DNA from: an uncultured Lachnospiraceae bacterium
GTDB taxonomy: Bacteria > Bacillota > Clostridia > Lachnospirales > Lachnospiraceae
DNA length: 64,000 nt
Direction of reading: 5' to 3'
Assembly (NCBI GenBank): GCA_948794795.1
Contig: CAQGLR010000011.1
Location: 1 to 64,000 of the forward strand
Shown here: piece by piece, positions 1 to 8,865 of the stretch
Numbering within the stretch: position 1 is the first letter of the stretch
Layout of the letters: each line of letters begins with the position of its first letter
Notes under the pieces: generated by a model
The model's input: the letters and a program-made list of their open reading frames with translations, nothing else
What the model was told of the DNA's origin: nothing
Database searches by the model: none
Made by a program: the position numbers and the translations under genes

Positions 1-105
1 TATCCCATCCAAGCGGAAGCGGGCTGCTATTGGTAAAACTTTGGAATTGCCAGAGGCAAAATACCTGTGTATTAAAAAATGGGGAAACTCAAAGTTCCTA
101 AAGTA
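1..105 (+). repeat. Right arm of a palindromic MITE-like repeat (cut by window start)
   Basis: The bases read as the right half of the element seen complete at 61255-61441: a core tail (tatcccatccaagcg), then GGTAAAACTTTGGAATTGCC, then an arm ending in an A-rich stretch, tggggaaactcaaa. The left arm lies outside the window. Its mirror image is the copy at 47001-47067. It lies just upstream of trmB, so its insertion may set the 5' boundary of that transcript. Confidence 0.75.
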
Positions 106-167
106 TTCCCACAACTGCTCTTATATGTTAATATATAAATAAAAACATTTTAGAAATGAGGTAAAAA

Positions 168-818
168 ATGCGGCTTAGAAATGTCAAAGGCTCACAAGAG
201 CGTATCCTGGAAAACCCATACACAATACAAGCAGATAGTGCCAATGGTAAAGATTACAAAGGGCTTTGGAACCAGAATTTCTTCCACAACAACAATCCTA
301 TCCATATCGAAATAGGTATGGGAAAAGGACAATTTATAACAACACTGGCAACGCAAAATCCTGGCATTAACTATATAGGAATAGAAAAATATTCAAGTGT
401 GCTTGTAAAAGCCCTTGATAAAAGAGCACAACTAAAAACGGATAACCTTATGTTTATAAGAATGGAAGCTGAAAATATAACAGAATTCTTTGCACCAGGA
501 GAAACAGACAGGATTTACCTTAACTTCTCTGACCCATGGCCAAAGGACAGGCACGCCAAAAGACGGCTTACATCAAGACAATTTATGGAACGGTATAACA
601 CAATACTGTCAAAAGATGGGTATGTACAGTTTAAAACTGATAACCGCCCGCTCTTTGATTTTTCTGTTGAAGAAATCAAAGAAGCAGGCTGGTATCTTGA
701 TGAAATAAACTATGACCTTCATAAAAATGGTCCTGCACAAAATAATATAATGACTGAATATGAACAGAAATTTTACCAGCTTGGCAACCCTATATACAAG
801 CTTACAGCACACAGATAA
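168..818 (+). CDS. trmB: tRNA (guanine-N7-)-methyltransferase
   Basis: This 216-residue cytosolic enzyme transfers a methyl group from S-adenosylmethionine to N7 of guanine 46 in tRNA variable loops. The SAM-binding motif EIGMGKG is at residues 48-54, the family signature SDPWPKDRH at 121-129, and the closing TEYEQKF motif lies near the C-terminus. Length is normal for bacterial TrmB. The start is supported by GAGG about 8 bases upstream. It is a single gene, converging with the permease gene 14 bases downstream. No clear promoter was found in the short leader, which begins in a repeat arm. Confidence 0.95.
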   Translation: MRLRNVKGSQERILENPYTIQADSANGKDYKGLWNQNFFHNNNPIHIEIGMGKGQFITTLATQNPGINYIGIEKYSSVLVKALDKRAQLKTDNLMFIRMEAENITEFFAPGETDRIYLNFSDPWPKDRHAKRRLTSRQFMERYNTILSKDGYVQFKTDNRPLFDFSVEEIKEAGWYLDEINYDLHKNGPAQNNIMTEYEQKFYQLGNPIYKLTAHR

Positions 819-832
819 AATATATTAATAAG

Positions 833-2161
833 CTATTCAGGTTTCTGTAATGCCTTTATATTCTTTCCTACCAGCTTGTATTTAATAAACTTATTGGCAA
901 GAAAGCCAATTACTGCTACTACCGGGACTCCTATAAACATACCAAGTACCCCGAAATATGCTCCTCCGACAGTTATTGCAAAAATAACCCACATAGGGTT
1001 AAGGCCTGTAGACTGCCCAAGCAGGCGGGGTCCAAGCACAAGCCCGTCAAACTGCTGGAGCACAAGTATCATTACTACAAATATTACTGCCTGCTTAGGG
1101 CTGGTACATAAGTATATAAAAACTCCTGGCACTGCACCTATAAATGGCCCGAAATAAGGAATCATATTAGTCAGTCCGACAATAACACTTATAAGCACTG
1201 CATATGGAAGCTTTAATATATTCATAAGTACACAGCATATGCAGCCAATTATCAGTGAATCCACAGCTTTGCTTATAAGAAATGCACTGAATATATCATT
1301 ACATTCCCTGAATGTGCTACAGATAGCATTTCCCCTTTTTTCATTAAACAATGCATATACAAGCCTCTTTGCCTGGTATCTGAACTTATCTTTCCCATTA
1401 ATCATATATATTGAAATAATAAGTGCCAGAAGCATATTAATAACTGAACGTACTATAGAAACCGAAACAGAGAAAATCATAGGCACTACATTACTTACTA
1501 TATTAGTTCCATAATCAACAATATCTGGAACCATATCATTCAGCCTTTCCGTAATTACATTTACATCTATCGCTGGGTAATTGCGGTGCAACTCTCTCAA
1601 AAGTCTTATAATATGTGCATAAAAAAGCGGAATATTAGATGTAAGTTCCGAAATGCTTTCAACAGTCTGTGGTATTACAAATACAAATGCTATTATTATA
1701 AAACCAAGCACGGTAATATAAGCAAGCACCATTGATATTATCCATACAAGCTTTTTATGTTTACCTTTTGCAATATATTTCTGTATAATTTTCTCAAACC
1801 TGGCAACTATAGGAGAAACAAAATATGCAATAAGAATAGCAACGAAAAATGGTGACAACACACCAAATAAATTATAAATAAATTTCTTAGTACCAGACCA
1901 GTTATTTATTAACATATAAATAACTGTACCAAAAAATATTACAAGCAGCACATATAAACATATGTTGGCATATTTATGGTTAAACTTAAAAAAGCCTTCC
2001 TGCCCTGTATTTACATTATTCTCTTCTCCGTTTAAATTTTCAAGAATATCTGCATGTTCATTTTTTTTAGTACCTGCACGTACTCTTTCCATTTCTTTGC
2101 TTATCTGTTGTGAAACACTTATAGCATTATCCCCTTCATTCCCATTTACTTTCTTTGACAT
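833..2161 (-). CDS. AI-2E family transporter (PerM/YtvI-like permease)
   Basis: This 442-residue integral membrane protein has a charged cytosolic N-terminus of about 65 residues followed by roughly eight hydrophobic segments. The family pattern is visible: a paired N-terminal helix hairpin, a long soluble insert (about residues 165-220), and the conserved C-terminal half with GLTNMIPYFGPFIGAVPG and QQFDGLVLGPRLLG. Family members have been linked to AI-2 export or sodium/proton antiport, so the substrate cannot be stated here. It stands alone between the convergent trmB and the DUF6348-like gene, with an AGGA-type ribosome site. Confidence 0.88.
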   Translation of the reverse strand: MSKKVNGNEGDNAISVSQQISKEMERVRAGTKKNEHADILENLNGEENNVNTGQEGFFKFNHKYANICLYVLLVIFFGTVIYMLINNWSGTKKFIYNLFGVLSPFFVAILIAYFVSPIVARFEKIIQKYIAKGKHKKLVWIISMVLAYITVLGFIIIAFVFVIPQTVESISELTSNIPLFYAHIIRLLRELHRNYPAIDVNVITERLNDMVPDIVDYGTNIVSNVVPMIFSVSVSIVRSVINMLLALIISIYMINGKDKFRYQAKRLVYALFNEKRGNAICSTFRECNDIFSAFLISKAVDSLIIGCICCVLMNILKLPYAVLISVIVGLTNMIPYFGPFIGAVPGVFIYLCTSPKQAVIFVVMILVLQQFDGLVLGPRLLGQSTGLNPMWVIFAITVGGAYFGVLGMFIGVPVVAVIGFLANKFIKYKLVGKNIKALQKPE

Positions 2162-2370
2162 AATATAATCCTGCCCTTATACAATTTTAATTAACAAAAC
2201 ATATTTGTATTATTTCTGGTTTGTTACATCTTTAGTATAGTATTAATATATAATTTTGCAAACCACTTATATAAAAATTTAATGAATTATTAATAGTAAT
2301 TTATAAATCCTGTAATCCCATATTAGTTTGTATAAGCTTTTTAATAAAAATAATATACCATTAAAATAAA

Positions 2371-2404
2371 GGATACAGCTTTCTTATAACTCCCAGCTGT
2401 ACCC
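2371..2404 (-). terminator. Intrinsic terminator after the DUF6348-like gene
   Basis: Ten-base arms GGATACAGCT and AGCTGTACCC pair, with G-U tolerance, around a 14-base loop. On the minus strand the stem is followed by a T-rich run (tttattttaa), just downstream of the stop at 2449. On the plus strand it is followed by TTTTTA, so it could act in both directions. Confidence 0.8.
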
Positions 2405-2448
2405 TTTTTATATTAACTAATATCCTGTAAAATTTTTTATAACTCTAA

Positions 2449-3693
2449 CTAACGTATTATAAAACCATCATCAACCATAAAAGCAAGTGCCGTGGCCGAT
2501 GCATCTTTTATATCACTTCCATTTTCCATCATTTGTGCAAAACAGTTATATGTTGCACTTGACCCAACATATTCCTGGTATATATTATTAGTATCATCAC
2601 CAAATACCCCTTCATTAAAAATGGTAAAAAGTGCTTTTCTAAGAATTTCATAATCTGCAAGCTGGCTTTTATATACATTCTCTTTCCTGCCATCTGGATA
2701 TACAAACTGTACATATTCAGCATACTGTGCCTCTGGAAATGCATTTTCTGTACATATTTCAGGAAGAAAGGCATAACACTCATATCCCAGTACAGGGTCT
2801 TCTAATGCTTCCATAAGACGTATAGGAAGTGAATTATACTCCTCTTCGGTTTTACTTTCATAAAACATTTTTGCAGCAAGTGCAACCTTTTCCTTTAAAA
2901 GCTTAAACCCTTCTTCACCTTCATATGGATTATTAATTATTGTTTCTTCATCCTGTCTTATAAAGAAAAATTGTTTTTGTGAAACAAAACCCTGTACATC
3001 CCATTTTCTGGCAATATTTGCAACTTTTTTACTTAATTCCCTGCTGACGGTATTATCAATACGGCATTCTCCAGTTATATCATCTCCCATTTTTGAAGCA
3101 AAAATCTTAATATAACTTAACTTCTGGTTCCCTAAATAATTTAAAATATCTTCCATTAGTTCATTCCAGTAAATATCTACACTAGTCTCCATCTCCTCAT
3201 TGCCCATGCCAACAATATTTGTACGGTATACATTCCATTTATGTATATTTCCAGAAAATTTTGTTTCTACAGAAATCCCATCCCTATGTTCTTCCATTGC
3301 AGCAATCCCTTGCATAAATGAAAATATAAAAGAACCTAATGCAAGCCCAATATTACTCTGTGGGTCACTGCCCATTCCAACAGTACACTCATATAAATCC
3401 TTTCCCCATTGTGGTGCATTAATTAGTATATCCAGTATAATCCCTTTTTCTGTTACCTGGTGCACTTGTGGCTGCACAAATACATTCCATTTAGGAAAAA
3501 ATATACCATTATCTTTTCTGGTATTCTCTTCTTCTGTAATTTCAGATATCTGTTTAATTACATACCCTGTTACATCATCTGGGTTAAGAAAATCTATTTG
3601 TTCTACGTTTTCCTCTTTAATTTCTTCTTTAACTTCTTCCCTGGTTTCTTCTTTAGTTCCCTTTTTGCTTTTAAATATATCCAATAATCCCAT
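2449..3693 (-). CDS. Hypothetical protein, DUF6348-like
   Basis: A soluble 414-residue protein beginning MGLLDIFKSKKG, followed by a very charged Glu/Lys linker (residues 10-30) and then a globular domain. The block IFFPKWNVFVQPQVHQVTE and the Gly-rich run around residues 105-125 recall DUF6348 proteins, but I recognise this only by general look. There is no signal peptide or convincing membrane helix; a short hydrophobic patch lies near residue 120. It is a lone gene with its own terminator at 2371-2404 and AAAGGA upstream of the ATG. Function unknown. Confidence 0.75.
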   Translation of the reverse strand: MGLLDIFKSKKGTKEETREEVKEEIKEENVEQIDFLNPDDVTGYVIKQISEITEEENTRKDNGIFFPKWNVFVQPQVHQVTEKGIILDILINAPQWGKDLYECTVGMGSDPQSNIGLALGSFIFSFMQGIAAMEEHRDGISVETKFSGNIHKWNVYRTNIVGMGNEEMETSVDIYWNELMEDILNYLGNQKLSYIKIFASKMGDDITGECRIDNTVSRELSKKVANIARKWDVQGFVSQKQFFFIRQDEETIINNPYEGEEGFKLLKEKVALAAKMFYESKTEEEYNSLPIRLMEALEDPVLGYECYAFLPEICTENAFPEAQYAEYVQFVYPDGRKENVYKSQLADYEILRKALFTIFNEGVFGDDTNNIYQEYVGSSATYNCFAQMMENGSDIKDASATALAFMVDDGFIIR

Positions 3694-3834
3694 ATCCGTA
3701 TTTGTCCTTTCTTTATATTATAATATTATGTAAGTTTATATATTTCATATTTATTAATGTCTGTACAGTCACAATACCAGCACTTAGAATTATATTTTAT
3801 TGTTACTATTTTAACACTTTATATAAACAAACAC

Positions 3835-3872
3835 AATAAGGCAGTAATCTGTAAAAGATATACTACCTTATT
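3835..3872 (-). terminator. Intrinsic terminator downstream of deaD
   Basis: Inverted arms AATAAGGCAGTA and TACTACCTTATT enclose a 14-base loop. Read on the minus strand the stem runs into TTATTGTGTTTGTTT, about 70 bases after the helicase stop. It separates deaD from the gene that follows on the same strand. Confidence 0.72.
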
Positions 3873-3945
3873 ATAAATATACAAGAACACGTTTTAATTC
3901 TAATTATGGAATCCGGACCAGCCCGCTAGAAACAGCAGACATGTA

Positions 3946-5529
3946 TTAATCTTTCTTATTGGCTGGTTCTACATTTACGGACTTACCCTTGATTTTCGCA
4001 TTTTTCATTGCATCTATAACATCTGACGCATATTCCCTAGGCACTTCCACAAATGTATATTTATCATACATATCAATGGCACCAACAAGTTTTCCTTCCA
4101 TTCCAGATTCACCTGCAACTGCGCCAAGTATATCACCTATACGTACTTTCTGTTTCTTGCCTATATTAATAAAGAGCCTTACCATACCTGGTTCTGCACC
4201 TGTATCACCAAAATCTTCTGTCTTCATATCTTCTGTTATAAATTCACCCTCGCCCATATTCATCAAAAGAAGTGCTGCTGCCATTTCAAGGGATGAATAA
4301 TCACGCTCATCAAGATGTTCCTCAAGGATATCCACCATTTTGCCAAGGTTCTCATTCTCAATTATTCCAGAAGCCTTCTCAAGAATCTTATCAGCTTTAA
4401 TTTCAGTAATATCATTAACAGATGGTATAGGCTGGCGTTTAATCTTTGTCTTACAATATCTCTGGATATCTTTAAGTTTATATATCTCACGCCCTACTAC
4501 AAGTGTAAAAGCACGTCCTGTCCTTCCTGCACGTCCTGTCCTTCCTATCCTGTGTACATAATATTCATCATCCTGTGGAACATCATAATTAAAAACTGCT
4601 TCTACATCATCAATATCAATACCTCTTGCTGCTACGTCTGTAGCAACGAGAATATCTGTACGTCCATTACGGAAACCACCCATTACCCTGTCACGCTGGG
4701 ACTGTTTTAAATCCCCATGAAGCCCTGCTGCAAAATATCCCCTTCCTTTTAAATCTTCAACAAGCTCATCTACCTTACGCTTTGTATTACAGAATACAAG
4801 GGAAAGTTCTGGGTCATACATATCAATAAGCCTTGAAAGCACTTCGCTTTTCTTACGTGGGTTTACTTCATAATAATACTGTTCTATCTTAGGTACAGTA
4901 AGTTCCTTCTTTACTACCTTTATAATCTCTGGCTTATTAAGGTAATTGCCAGCAATCTCCATAATAGGCTTTGGCATGGTTGCTGAAAAAAGCAAAGTCT
5001 GGTGTTCATCTGGCAGGTTTTCAAGGATTGTTTCAATATCCTCACGGAATCCCATATTAAGCATTTCATCTGCCTCGTCAAGCACTACCATGCCTACATT
5101 CTGCATCTTAAGTGTATGGCGGTTAATATGGTCAATAACCCTTCCAGGAGTACCAATTATTACCTGTGTGCCACCCTTAAGTGAACGTATCTGCTTTGAA
5201 ATATCCTGTCCGCCATATATAGGCAGAATCTTTATGCCATGCATAAACTTTGCAAATTTACGTATTTCATCAGCACACTGTATAGCAAGCTCCCTTGTAG
5301 GGCACAATACAACTGCCTGGAGTTTCTTATTATGTGGGTCAACCCTCTGTAAAAGAGGTATTCCAAATGCAGCAGTCTTGCCTGTACCTGTCTGTGCCTG
5401 TCCTATCATATCTTTACCATCAATGGCAACTGGTATAGCCTGTGCCTGGATAGGGCTTGCCTGCTCAAACCCCATCTCCGTTACTGCCCTTAAAATCCTT
5501 GGGTCTAAACATAATTCTTCAAAATTCAT
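3946..5529 (-). CDS. deaD: DEAD-box ATP-dependent RNA helicase (DeaD/CsdA type)
   Basis: This 527-residue cytosolic RNA helicase probably acts in ribosome assembly, mRNA turnover and cold growth. Visible motifs are Walker A AQTGTGKT (45-52), PTREL (77-81), DEAD (151-154), SAT (182-184) and HRIGRTGRAGRTG (motif VI). The C-terminal about 80 residues (MVRLFINIGKKQKVRIGDI onward) form the DbpA/CsdA-type RNA-binding domain. The frame is open to 5589, but the family N-terminus MNFEELCLDP and a GAAAGGA site favour the ATG at 5529. A strong promoter at 5745-5772 implies an untranslated leader of about 200 bases. Confidence 0.95.
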   Translation of the reverse strand: MNFEELCLDPRILRAVTEMGFEQASPIQAQAIPVAIDGKDMIGQAQTGTGKTAAFGIPLLQRVDPHNKKLQAVVLCPTRELAIQCADEIRKFAKFMHGIKILPIYGGQDISKQIRSLKGGTQVIIGTPGRVIDHINRHTLKMQNVGMVVLDEADEMLNMGFREDIETILENLPDEHQTLLFSATMPKPIMEIAGNYLNKPEIIKVVKKELTVPKIEQYYYEVNPRKKSEVLSRLIDMYDPELSLVFCNTKRKVDELVEDLKGRGYFAAGLHGDLKQSQRDRVMGGFRNGRTDILVATDVAARGIDIDDVEAVFNYDVPQDDEYYVHRIGRTGRAGRTGRAFTLVVGREIYKLKDIQRYCKTKIKRQPIPSVNDITEIKADKILEKASGIIENENLGKMVDILEEHLDERDYSSLEMAAALLLMNMGEGEFITEDMKTEDFGDTGAEPGMVRLFINIGKKQKVRIGDILGAVAGESGMEGKLVGAIDMYDKYTFVEVPREYASDVIDAMKNAKIKGKSVNVEPANKKD

Positions 5530-5738
5530 AATATAAAAAAATTCCTTTCTAATAACACTGGAACGTGTTTTGCGCCACAGCCGCCGCAAGGCTGTAACAG
5601 TTTTCCATTACTTGCACTAAAATTCACCCTGTTATACAATAAACGTATGCCCGCTTTGCCTGCGCGGAAATAAAGACCGTATTCTGAGCAGATTATCAAA
5701 AACGGTCTTTACAAACATTTCTTTTTATTCTTACCAGC
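5530..5738 (-). promoter_or_regulatory. Long structured 5' leader of deaD
   Basis: Between the predicted promoter and the deaD start lie about 200 untranslated bases. They hold a 9-bp perfect stem, AAAGACCGT (5672-5680) pairing with ACGGTCTTT (5702-5710) around a 21-base loop. A GC-rich region (5650-5667, ccgctttgcctgcgcgg) follows, and another G/C-rich inverted segment lies near 5575-5600. Cold-shock helicase mRNAs elsewhere have long regulatory leaders, so temperature- or attenuation-based control is a reasonable inference. No known riboswitch was recognised. Confidence 0.5.
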
Positions 5739-5744
5739 TACACG

Positions 5745-5772
5745 ATTATATCACAAACCAGCTAAAAATCAA
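5745..5772 (-). promoter_or_regulatory. Sigma-A type promoter for deaD
   Basis: On the minus strand TTGATT (5772-5767) and a perfect TATAAT (5750-5745) are separated by 16 bases. The start point would be about 5738, giving the long deaD leader. Confidence 0.6.
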
Positions 5773-5800
5773 ACAACTATTTTACATATTCTTGAAAAAT

Positions 5801-5868
5801 AGTTAAACGGATATCCGCAATCCGCCTTTCCTGCAAACAGGCATTGACTGCCTGCCCACTTGTAAACC
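5801..5868 (+). repeat. REP-like palindromic repeat, copy A
   Basis: Contains CGGATATCCGCAATCCGC followed by CTGCAAACAGGCATTG, the same two blocks found at 10898-10955 and, inverted, at 13715-13766. It lies in the divergent region between deaD and the DUF3783 gene, upstream of both promoters' transcripts. It is less symmetrical than the other two full copies. Confidence 0.6.
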
Positions 5869-5928
5869 AGCCTTATTGCCATATTGCGGCAGTCTGGCAG
5901 GAGCCTGGACTCCTGTACATTGCTTGTC

Positions 5929-5957
5929 TTGTTTTCCAGCTATTTTTATGATACTAT
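5929..5957 (+). promoter_or_regulatory. Putative promoter for the DUF3783 gene
   Basis: TTGTTT and TACTAT are separated by 17 bases, about 50 bases before the start codon at 6012. It is a moderate match to the sigma-A consensus. Confidence 0.5.
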
Positions 5958-6011
5958 AAAAATTAATTAATACAAAACAATTATTTAAAACAACTGAAAG
6001 GACTTTAAAAA

Positions 6012-6386
6012 ATGGAAAAATTAATTCTTTTCAATGTATCTTGCAAACAACAAATTAAAAACCTGCTTATACCAATGAATATAAAAATAATTGAAGCACA
6101 TAGCACACAATATAATGACACTCTTAAAAATATTGCTGATGGCAAAACTGATATTATAAAATCAAATCCATTTACAGGTAAAGTCCCTGATGAAAGCCTT
6201 ATTTTATTTTGTGGTATATCTGATAAAAAACTTGATAAAATACTTTTTAAACTGCGCAATAATAAAGATATTAATGTTACCTATAAAGCAATCCTTACTC
6301 CTTCTAACTCAGGATGGACAGTTTTGCATTTATTCCTTGAACTCGCCAAAGAACAGGCAGCATATAATATGCTTAAAAAACAATAA
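6012..6386 (+). CDS. DUF3783 domain-containing protein
   Basis: A small 124-residue cytosolic protein. The C-terminal half (LILFCGISDKKLDKILFKLR, then YKAILTPSNSGWTVLHLFLEL) matches the pattern of DUF3783, a family common in Clostridia with no known function. There is no signal peptide or membrane helix. GAAAGGA lies 9 bases before the ATG and a promoter-like pair lies at 5929-5957. It converges with the nad operon. Confidence 0.82.
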   Translation: MEKLILFNVSCKQQIKNLLIPMNIKIIEAHSTQYNDTLKNIADGKTDIIKSNPFTGKVPDESLILFCGISDKKLDKILFKLRNNKDINVTYKAILTPSNSGWTVLHLFLELAKEQAAYNMLKKQ

Positions 6387-6591
6387 AACACCTATTATTA
6401 TGATACCTTTAAAGCAGACAGGCTAAATGTAAAAAACTGTTGCTTCAGAGGTATTTTCCATATCCAGAAAAATAAGGTTTACAACAGAAGACACTGATAA
6501 AATACTATATTACTTTTATATTTCCTTCTTCAGCCTGGATATACATACATGATAACACATCTTTTTAAATATAAACCAGATATGCCTTGTC

Positions 6592-7446
6592 TTAAACTGC
6601 ATGTAAATTTTTAAGTGAAATATCCAGTATAGGTGCTGAATGTGTAAGTGCACCGCTTGAAACAAAATCAACACCTGTATCTATAATATTTTTAATATTT
6701 TCTTTTGTAACATTTCCTGAACATTCTGTAAGCGCCCTGCCGTCTATTATCTTTACAGCTTCTTTCATCTTATCTGGTGTCATATTATCAAGCATTATTA
6801 TATCTGCACCAGCTTCTACTGCTTCACGCACCATATCAAGATTTTCAACTTCAACTTCTATTTTATGTACAAATGATACATTTGCTTTTGCCATCTGTAT
6901 AGCTTTTGTAATGCTTCCTGCTGCTCCTATATGGTTATCCTTAAGCATTACCCCGTCTGAAAGATTATAACGGTGGTTACTTCCCCCGCCTGCTTTAACT
7001 GCATACTTTTCAAAAATCCTCATATTAGGTGTTGTCTTTCTTGTATCAAGAAGAGTTGTCTTGCTTCCTTCCAGAAGTTTTACTATAGAATTAGTATATG
7101 TTGCAATACCACTCATCCTCTGGAGAAAGTTAAGTGCTGTACGCTCTCCTGAAAGAAGTGCCCTTATATCACCTGTAACTACTGCCATAAGTTCACCATT
7201 CTTTACGTTGTCCCCTTCATTTACACGCATATCAAAACTAACTGATTCATCAAGCATGCTAAATACCCTTTTAAATACACCAAGCCCTGCTATTATGCCA
7301 TCCTGTTTACATATAAGGTCTGCCTGCCCTTTCTGGTATCCAGGCATAACACAATTAGTTGATATATCACCACTTGTAATATCCTCCTCAAGCGCCATAC
7401 GTATATACCTGTCTGCATTTATCCTTAAAGATACTATATCATTCAT
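6592..7446 (-). CDS. nadC: Nicotinate-nucleotide pyrophosphorylase (quinolinate phosphoribosyltransferase)
   Basis: The last enzyme of de novo NAD synthesis from aspartate: quinolinate plus PRPP gives nicotinate mononucleotide, CO2 and pyrophosphate. The 284 residues match the family length. Signature blocks are RTALNFLQRMSGIAT (about 103-117), DTRKTTPNMR, KAGGGSNHRYNLSDGVMLKDNH, and the beta-barrel motif VEVEVENLDM. It is the third gene of nadA-nadB-nadC. Its start overlaps the nadB stop by 8 bases, with AAGGAG inside nadB, which suggests translational coupling. Confidence 0.96.
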   Translation of the reverse strand: MNDIVSLRINADRYIRMALEEDITSGDISTNCVMPGYQKGQADLICKQDGIIAGLGVFKRVFSMLDESVSFDMRVNEGDNVKNGELMAVVTGDIRALLSGERTALNFLQRMSGIATYTNSIVKLLEGSKTTLLDTRKTTPNMRIFEKYAVKAGGGSNHRYNLSDGVMLKDNHIGAAGSITKAIQMAKANVSFVHKIEVEVENLDMVREAVEAGADIIMLDNMTPDKMKEAVKIIDGRALTECSGNVTKENIKNIIDTGVDFVSSGALTHSAPILDISLKNLHAV

Positions 7447-8755
7447 GTCTTTTTCTCTCCTTTTCTATTTCATCCAGAACCCTCTTTTTATATTCCATGT
7501 AAAGGGCATCTATATCATTGTACTGGCTAAGGTCAGCAAGCTTTGCAAAATCCTCGTCATCCAGTATATTATATGTACTTCTTGCAGACGCCATATCCCT
7601 TTGTACTGACTCTGCTGCCCTCTCTGCAAATACCATTGATTCAAGCAGGGAATTACTTGCGAGGCGGTTACGGCCATGTACGCCATTACATGAAGTTTCA
7701 CCTACTGCATAAAGACGTGGCATTGATGTCCTGCTGTCACTGTCAACCTTAATTCCTCCCATAAAATAATGCTGTGCAGGAACTACAGGTATACATTCCT
7801 TAACAGGGTCATACCCCTCTTTTAAACATTGTTCCAATATATTAGGAAAATGGCTTTTTATCTCTTCTTCTGGAATATTTTCCATTGAAAGCCATACATA
7901 TGGCATACCATCCTTTTCCATCTGTTTCCTGATTTCAGCAGTAACTATATCCCTTGGCTTAAGTTCATTACAGAAACGCTCTTTATTCTTATTTAATAAA
8001 ACAGCACCTTCCCCACGTACAGATTCAGAAATAAGGAACCTCCGCCCTGGTTTCTCTGAATAAAGTGTAGTAGGATGTATCTGTATATAATCTATATGTT
8101 CAATTTCTATATTATGTTTATATGCTATTGCAAGTGCATCACCTGTTATATGCCGGAAATTAGTTGAATGTTTATAAAGCCCACCAAGTCCACCACATGC
8201 AAAAACTGTATACAAAGCCCTGGCAAGTGATATATTCCCATCCTTATCCGACATTACAATACCACAGCAGGCATTATCTTTATCACAAATAATATCAAGC
8301 ATTGAAGTATATTCCAGGATTTCAATATTATCCCTTTTCAATGCATTTTCTAAAAGATTACTTGTAATCTCCCTGCCAGTTACATCCTCATGGAACAGGA
8401 TACGTGGCATGCTGTGGCCTCCCTCACGGGTAAACACAAGCTCCCCGCCATCCTTTTCAAATTCAACACCATATCCAATAAGTTCTGATGCTATCTTCTG
8501 TGATGATTTAATCATTATTTCTACGGACTCTTCATTATTCTCATAATGTCCCGCTTTCATTGTATCTTCAAAATACTTATCATAATCTTCTTCATCCCTG
8601 AGCATGCACATACCTCCCTGGGCCAGAAATGAGTCACTCCTGTCCACAGCATCTTTCGTTATCATAAGTATCTTTATATCCTCTGGAAAATGAAGCGCAC
8701 AAAAAAGCCCTGCTGCTCCTGTGCCTACAATGACAACATCTGCATCTTTTATCAT
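7439..8755 (-). CDS. nadB: L-aspartate oxidase
   Basis: This FAD enzyme oxidises L-aspartate to iminoaspartate, the NadA substrate. It has 438 residues. The N-terminal dinucleotide motif VIVGTGAAGLFCALH is at 8-22, the family block SFLAQGGM near 40-50, REGGHSMPRILFHED mid-protein, and HGRNRLASNSLLESMVF in the C-terminal third. The frame extends to a GTG at 8770, but AGGTGG placed 4 bases before the ATG at 8755 decides the shorter start. The helical C-terminal domain seems shorter than in E. coli NadB, as is usual in clostridia. Confidence 0.95.
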   Translation of the reverse strand: MIKDADVVIVGTGAAGLFCALHFPEDIKILMITKDAVDRSDSFLAQGGMCMLRDEEDYDKYFEDTMKAGHYENNEESVEIMIKSSQKIASELIGYGVEFEKDGGELVFTREGGHSMPRILFHEDVTGREITSNLLENALKRDNIEILEYTSMLDIICDKDNACCGIVMSDKDGNISLARALYTVFACGGLGGLYKHSTNFRHITGDALAIAYKHNIEIEHIDYIQIHPTTLYSEKPGRRFLISESVRGEGAVLLNKNKERFCNELKPRDIVTAEIRKQMEKDGMPYVWLSMENIPEEEIKSHFPNILEQCLKEGYDPVKECIPVVPAQHYFMGGIKVDSDSRTSMPRLYAVGETSCNGVHGRNRLASNSLLESMVFAERAAESVQRDMASARSTYNILDDEDFAKLADLSQYNDIDALYMEYKKRVLDEIEKERKRHE

Positions 8756-8865
8756 AATACCACCTGGCACCAGTATAATATCCTGGTGTCTATAGCTGCT
8801 ACATATATAGCCGCCATCCTTTCTGAATATATGAAAGAAATTCTGTAATCTATACCATGATATTA

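Noticed and set aside
3200..3733. Plus-strand frame of 177 codons opposite the DUF6348-like gene
   Set aside because: A Ser/Ile-rich shadow translation with no start signal; the minus-strand gene explains the region and has a terminator.
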